A stretch of DNA of 64,000 nucleotides from Bordetella parapertussis (GTDB taxonomy: Bacteria > Pseudomonadota > Gammaproteobacteria > Burkholderiales > SG8-39): assembly GCA_945862265.1 (NCBI GenBank), contig CAMAXP010000013.1, forward strand, positions 36,319 to 100,318, in the 5' to 3' direction. The position numbers and the translations under genes are program-made. Of this stretch, positions 60,996-64,000 are shown in pieces. The notes beneath the pieces are model-generated. The model was not told where the DNA came from. It saw only the letters and a list, made by a program, of their open reading frames with translations, and made no database searches. How positions within the stretch are numbered: position 1 is the stretch's first letter; each line of letters begins with the position of its first letter.

Positions 60996-61502
60996 ATGCG
61001 AATCCTGCTCATGGTGGTCGCAGCAGCCTCGATTGCCGGCTGCGCGTCGTATGACGGTCGCGGCCTCGTGCCGGGTGCATCGACCGCCGCACAGGTCGAA
61101 GCGGTGATGGGCAAACCGGCTGAGCGCGTGTCCAGGCCCGACGGCGGTGCGGTGCTCTATTACCCGCGAAATCCCATTGGACGCCATACGTACGCCATAA
61201 CGCTAGGGTCAGACGGGGTTATGCGGGGGATCGATCAGCGGTTGACTCTGGATAATATCAATCGCCTCGTCTCCGGGAAGACGACCTCGAAGGAGGTCCG
61301 GGAAATGTTCGGTCCGCCGTATCCGTATTCAGTCGCTTATTTTCCGCTGATGGAACGCGATGTCTGGGAGTACAAGTGGCTGGATTACGACGACAAACGG
61401 GTGCTCTGGGTCCATTTCTCCAGGGATGGCATCCTGCGCGAGGTGATCAACACCCACGACTTCGGCGCTGACGAGCCGACAGGCGGAGACGGACTCCCTT
61501 AG
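60996..61502 (+). CDS. Outer-membrane lipoprotein with two BamE/OmlA-like repeats
   Basis: 168 residues. The lipobox SIAGC puts the lipidated Cys at residue 16, followed by a non-Asp residue (Ala), which favours the outer membrane. LVPGASTAAQVEAVMGKPAERVSRPDGGAVLYYP and then INRLVSGKTTSKEVREMFGPPYPYSVAYFP are two related SmpA/OmlA-type units. The function is unknown but proteins of this fold assist outer-membrane assembly. AAAGGAG precedes the ATG. Gap to fdxA is 36 bases on the same strand. Confidence 0.85.
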   Translation: MRILLMVVAAASIAGCASYDGRGLVPGASTAAQVEAVMGKPAERVSRPDGGAVLYYPRNPIGRHTYAITLGSDGVMRGIDQRLTLDNINRLVSGKTTSKEVREMFGPPYPYSVAYFPLMERDVWEYKWLDYDDKRVLWVHFSRDGILREVINTHDFGADEPTGGDGLP

Positions 61503-61539
61503 CCGGTGGCCCAGGCGGTCCTCGCGGCCAACCAGCAGC

Positions 61540-63024
61540 TCAGGACTCGAGGTTTTTCCGGAGCTCGGTCTTCAGGACCTTTCCATAGTTGTTCTTGGGT
61601 AAGCCGTCGACAAAGCGGTAGTCCTTCGGTCGCTTGAATCGCGCGATTTGTTCGAGGCACAGTGCGTCCAACGCTTGCGCGCTGACAGTTACACCGGGCC
61701 TTGCGACCACGAAAGCCACGACTTCCTCGCCCCATTCGGGATGTGCCCGACCGACCACCGAGCACTCGGCAACGTCCGGGTGGGTCAGAAGCACCTCCTC
61801 GATCTCACGGGGGTAGATGTTGGAGCCGCCCGAGATGATCATGTCCTTGGAACGGTCGCGGATCGTCAGGAAGCCCTCCGGGTCCATGCTCCCCAGGTCG
61901 CCCGTGTGCAGCCAGCCGCCCCGCAGTGTTTTCCCGGTGGCCTCCGGGTTCTGCCAGTAGCCGGACATTACGCAGTCACTGCGCGTCACAATTTCGCCGA
62001 CGTCGCCCGGCGGGAGGTCCCGGCCATCGCCGTCGACTACCCGTACCTCGACTCCCGTTCGGGCAAAGCCGCATGAAGCAAGCCGTTCCATGAATTTCGG
62101 GTGGGCGCGGTCGGCGTGCCAGGACTGCGGCAGGCCGGTGATGGTCATCGGGCTCTCGCCCTGTCCGAAGAGCTGGTAGAGGCGCGGCCCGAATATTTCG
62201 ATTGCGCGTACGGCGTCGGCGACATACATGGGTGCACCGCCGTAGGTGATGGTTTTCAGGTTCGGGAGAGAGCGGGCGGACGGGCTCTGGAGCAGCCGCA
62301 CGATCATCGTGGGGGCGGCAAAGAACGAGGTGTTGCGATGCGCTTCGACCAGCCCGAATACCTCTTCGGCCTCGAACCCGCCACTTTCCGGAATCACGTT
62401 GAGCGCCCCTGCCGCGAAGTGGGGCAGGGCATAGAGGCCCGAGCCGTGGCTGAGTGGCGCGGCATGCAGTATGGCGTCGCCGGGGAACAGTCGGTCGATG
62501 TCCGCAAAGTAGGACTGCGATGCGAACAGGAGGTTGCGGTGCGTAAGGACCGCCCCTTTGGGACGTCCCGTGGTGCCGCTGGTGTAGAAGATCCACGCTG
62601 GATCGTCGGGCCGTACTTCGGCGTCGGGGGCGCCAGCCTCGAGGTGCAGCGCGTCGAAAGCTTTTGAGCGTACCTCGATCGCATCGATGTTTTCCACGTC
62701 GCCCAACGTAAAGCATGCCTTCGCGCCGGAGTCACCCAGGATCCACTGCAATTCCCGCGGGTGGAGCTTGGCGTTCACAGGCACGGCCACCAGACCCGCG
62801 TGCCAGATCGCAAACAGTACCTCGAAGTACTCCACGCAGTTCTGCATGAAGAGGGCTACGCGATCGCCTGCCTTGAGGCCCAGCCGGAAGCGCAGCCCGG
62901 CTGACAGGCGCGCAACGCGCAGCGCCAGTTCGCCGTAGGTCAGTACCGTTCGCGTTCCCAGCGCTATAGCCGGGGAGTGGGGCAACCGGCGGGCGCTTGC
63001 ATCGAGGAAATTGGCGACGTTCAC
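61540..63024 (-). CDS. Acyl-CoA synthetase (AMP-forming)
   Basis: 494 residues from the GTG at 63024, overlapping the tatD stop (GTGA). P-loop IFYTSGTTGRPKGAVLTHRN near 147, LFGQGESPMT in place of the usual GYGxTE near 288, WLHTGDLGSMDPEGFLTIRDRSKDMIISGGSNIYP near 370 and the Lys in LPKNNYGKVLKTEL near 482. Short length and motifs fit medium- or long-chain fatty-acid or aryl-CoA ligases. Its tie to a TatD protein has no obvious pathway meaning. The FGQGE variant of motif A5 is uncommon but occurs in the family. Confidence 0.9.
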   Translation of the reverse strand: MNVANFLDASARRLPHSPAIALGTRTVLTYGELALRVARLSAGLRFRLGLKAGDRVALFMQNCVEYFEVLFAIWHAGLVAVPVNAKLHPRELQWILGDSGAKACFTLGDVENIDAIEVRSKAFDALHLEAGAPDAEVRPDDPAWIFYTSGTTGRPKGAVLTHRNLLFASQSYFADIDRLFPGDAILHAAPLSHGSGLYALPHFAAGALNVIPESGGFEAEEVFGLVEAHRNTSFFAAPTMIVRLLQSPSARSLPNLKTITYGGAPMYVADAVRAIEIFGPRLYQLFGQGESPMTITGLPQSWHADRAHPKFMERLASCGFARTGVEVRVVDGDGRDLPPGDVGEIVTRSDCVMSGYWQNPEATGKTLRGGWLHTGDLGSMDPEGFLTIRDRSKDMIISGGSNIYPREIEEVLLTHPDVAECSVVGRAHPEWGEEVVAFVVARPGVTVSAQALDALCLEQIARFKRPKDYRFVDGLPKNNYGKVLKTELRKNLES

Positions 63025-63839
63025 AGGCGGAAGAACCGGTGCGCGTTCTCAGTAGTGCACCGAGCCACAGCCTCCAGGGGCATGCCCAGGGCTTGCGCAA
63101 TGGTCGCCAGGATGTGCGGGAGGAAGGCCGGTTCGTTCCTGCGCGCGTGCGGCTGCGGACGCAGGGTGCGGGGCGTGAGGTAAGGGGCGTCGGTTTCGAT
63201 CATCAGGCGATCCAGCGGGATTTCGCGCACCAGCTCGAGGAGGTGCCTGCCGCGCCGCTCGTCACAAATCCAGCCTGTAATGCCGATGTACAGCCCGAGG
63301 TCCAGGTAGGCCCGCAGTTCGGCCTGCTCTCCGGTAAAGCAGTGCGCCACGGCCGGGGGCAGCCGATCTTTGCGGTCGTGCAGGATTTCTGCAAACCGGG
63401 GGTGCGCATCCCGGGAATGGAGGAACAAGGGCTTGCCCAGTTCGCAGGCGAGTTCGAGCTGCGCCACGAACCACTTCTCCTGGTCGGGATGGGGCGAGTA
63501 GTTGCGGTTGAAGTCCAGCCCGCATTCGCCAACGGCCACCACACGCGGATCCGCCAGGAGAGTGCGCAGGGCGGGCAGGGTATCGGCAGTGCAATGGGCT
63601 GCTTCATGCGGGTGCACCCCTGCCGTGGCGTAAACACCGGGGTGCGCCTCGGCAAGGGCCAACGCAGCCCGACTGCCCGCGATGCTGGTTCCCGTGACCA
63701 CGATCGTTTCGACGCCGGCGTGCCTGGCGCGGGCCAGCACTTCGGGCAGGTCGGCGTGAAAGGAGGCGTGGGTGAGGTTGGCACCGATGTCGAAGACGGC
63801 TGGATGCGGCACGGCGGGTAGTTTGTGGGGGGTGGCCAT
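63021..63839 (-). CDS. tatD: TatD-family metal-dependent hydrolase
   Basis: 272 residues, a TIM-barrel nuclease/deoxyribonuclease. DIGANLTHASFHADL carries the first His (in place of the HxH seen in some members, here the N-L-T-H form of TatD), AVGECGLDFNRNYS near 107 the Glu, FLHSRDAHPRF near 140, HCFTGEQAEL near 165 and METDAPYL-type ending IETDAPYLTPR near 218. TatD acts as a 3'-5' exonuclease in DNA repair and is not part of Tat export. The upstream edge is 15 bases from the insertion element. Confidence 0.93.
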   Translation of the reverse strand: MATPHKLPAVPHPAVFDIGANLTHASFHADLPEVLARARHAGVETIVVTGTSIAGSRAALALAEAHPGVYATAGVHPHEAAHCTADTLPALRTLLADPRVVAVGECGLDFNRNYSPHPDQEKWFVAQLELACELGKPLFLHSRDAHPRFAEILHDRKDRLPPAVAHCFTGEQAELRAYLDLGLYIGITGWICDERRGRHLLELVREIPLDRLMIETDAPYLTPRTLRPQPHARRNEPAFLPHILATIAQALGMPLEAVARCTTENAHRFFRL

Positions 63840-63854
63840 CGGGGCGAGTATACC

Positions 63855-64000
63855 TAGTGTAGTGCTTCGTAATTAATAGAACCAAATGCGTTTCGTCGAG
63901 TCCAACGATTATCAGAAGCGTTTTGGAGACGACGATGCGAGTGGCAAGTACGATCGAACTGGACGACGCGCAACGGGAGAAGCTGGTGAAGCTTGCGCAT
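63855..64000 (+). mobile_element. Left end of an IS630-type insertion sequence, cut by window edge
   Basis: The TA at 63855-63856 is the usual target, followed by GTGTAGTGCTTCGTAATTAATAG, a terminal-repeat form common in this family, and then a transposase start. The AT-rich character contrasts with the neighbouring TatD gene. The right end and the second TA lie outside the window, so the boundary is an estimate. Confidence 0.6.
63935..64000 (+). CDS. IS630-family transposase, N-terminal fragment
   Basis: Only 22 codons are inside the window. MRVASTIELDDAQREKLVKL and the following Ala-His are the usual start of the helix-turn-helix region of IS630/Tc1-type transposases, whose DDE domain would lie beyond the edge. 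GGAG lies eight to eleven bases before the ATG. Identification rests on the short N-terminus and the upstream repeat, so another small DNA-binding protein cannot be ruled out. Confidence 0.6.
   Translation, partial: MRVASTIELDDAQREKLVKLAH

Noticed and set aside
59808..61187. 459-codon reverse open frame spanning the hydratase/dehydrogenase fusion end, fdxA and the lipoprotein
   Set aside because: Three recognisable forward genes with ribosome-binding sites occupy the same DNA; the reverse product has no family features.

Overview
The window is GC-rich, densely packed bacterial chromosome. There is no gap of more than 300 bases without a gene, and no rRNA, tRNA, CRISPR array or replication origin was seen. 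The content suggests a soil or water Burkholderiales-type betaproteobacterium. The clues are six Bug-type (tripartite tricarboxylate) solute receptors, many CoA-dependent catabolic enzymes, liv-type transporters, a FdxA ferredoxin and an Hsp33 homologue. This placement is inference from gene content; no marker gene is present.

Layout. 1-7.7 kb: a partial amidohydrolase divergent from an acyl-CoA dehydrogenase, then a complete branched-chain-amide/amino-acid type ABC operon (livGFHM plus binding protein) and a VOC protein. 7.7-13.1 kb: a maleylacetate-reductase-like dehydrogenase, a response-regulator/metallo-beta-lactamase fusion, a Bug receptor, a MATE pump and an isonitrile-hydratase-like DJ-1 protein. 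13.1-21.4 kb: an acyl-CoA ligase, two CaiB-type CoA transferases, two Bug receptors, a monooxygenase-fold protein and a D-aminoacylase-like deacylase. 21.4-24 kb: a truncated dehydrogenase, a hybrid histidine kinase and a divergent Hpt protein, bracketed by two copies of an unusual GTAC-triplet palindrome. 24-33 kb: an Old Yellow Enzyme, a hydroxyacid dehydrogenase, an amidase, two Bug receptors, a phosphoesterase, a choline-sulfatase-like sulfatase and an enolase-superfamily enzyme. 33-42 kb: two SsuABC/TauABC-type transporters on either side of a broken hydroxyisobutyrate-dehydrogenase-like gene, a phytanoyl-CoA-dioxygenase-like gene and a GntR regulator, ending in a GMC oxidoreductase. 42-47.5 kb: a VOC protein and a five-gene operon with a thiamine-diphosphate enzyme, cobalt-type nitrile hydratase (alpha, beta, accessory) and a second Old Yellow Enzyme. 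47.5-55.2 kb (reverse): a second liv transporter operon continuing into a Bug receptor, an Hsp33-like protein and a Rieske oxygenase. 55.2-60.6 kb: a MarR regulator, a feruloyl-CoA-synthase-like ligase, an amidohydrolase and a fused enoyl-CoA hydratase/hydroxyacyl-CoA dehydrogenase. 60.6-64 kb: FdxA, a lipoprotein, an acyl-CoA ligase with TatD, and the left end of an IS630-type element cut by the window edge.

Most modules pair a periplasmic receptor or importer with a few catabolic enzymes, often with overlapping start and stop codons, so the region reads as a row of small uptake-and-degradation cassettes for organic acids, amides, nitriles and aromatic acids. Substrates are inferred from families only. 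The strongest leads are: the Hsp33 homologue that lacks two of its four zinc cysteines and is translationally coupled to a Rieske oxygenase; the nitrile hydratase operon with no amidase but a coupled thiamine-diphosphate enzyme and His-rich tails; the paired GTAC-triplet palindromes, one at the breakpoint of a truncated gene; and a predicted MarR operator covering a consensus promoter for the second liv operon.
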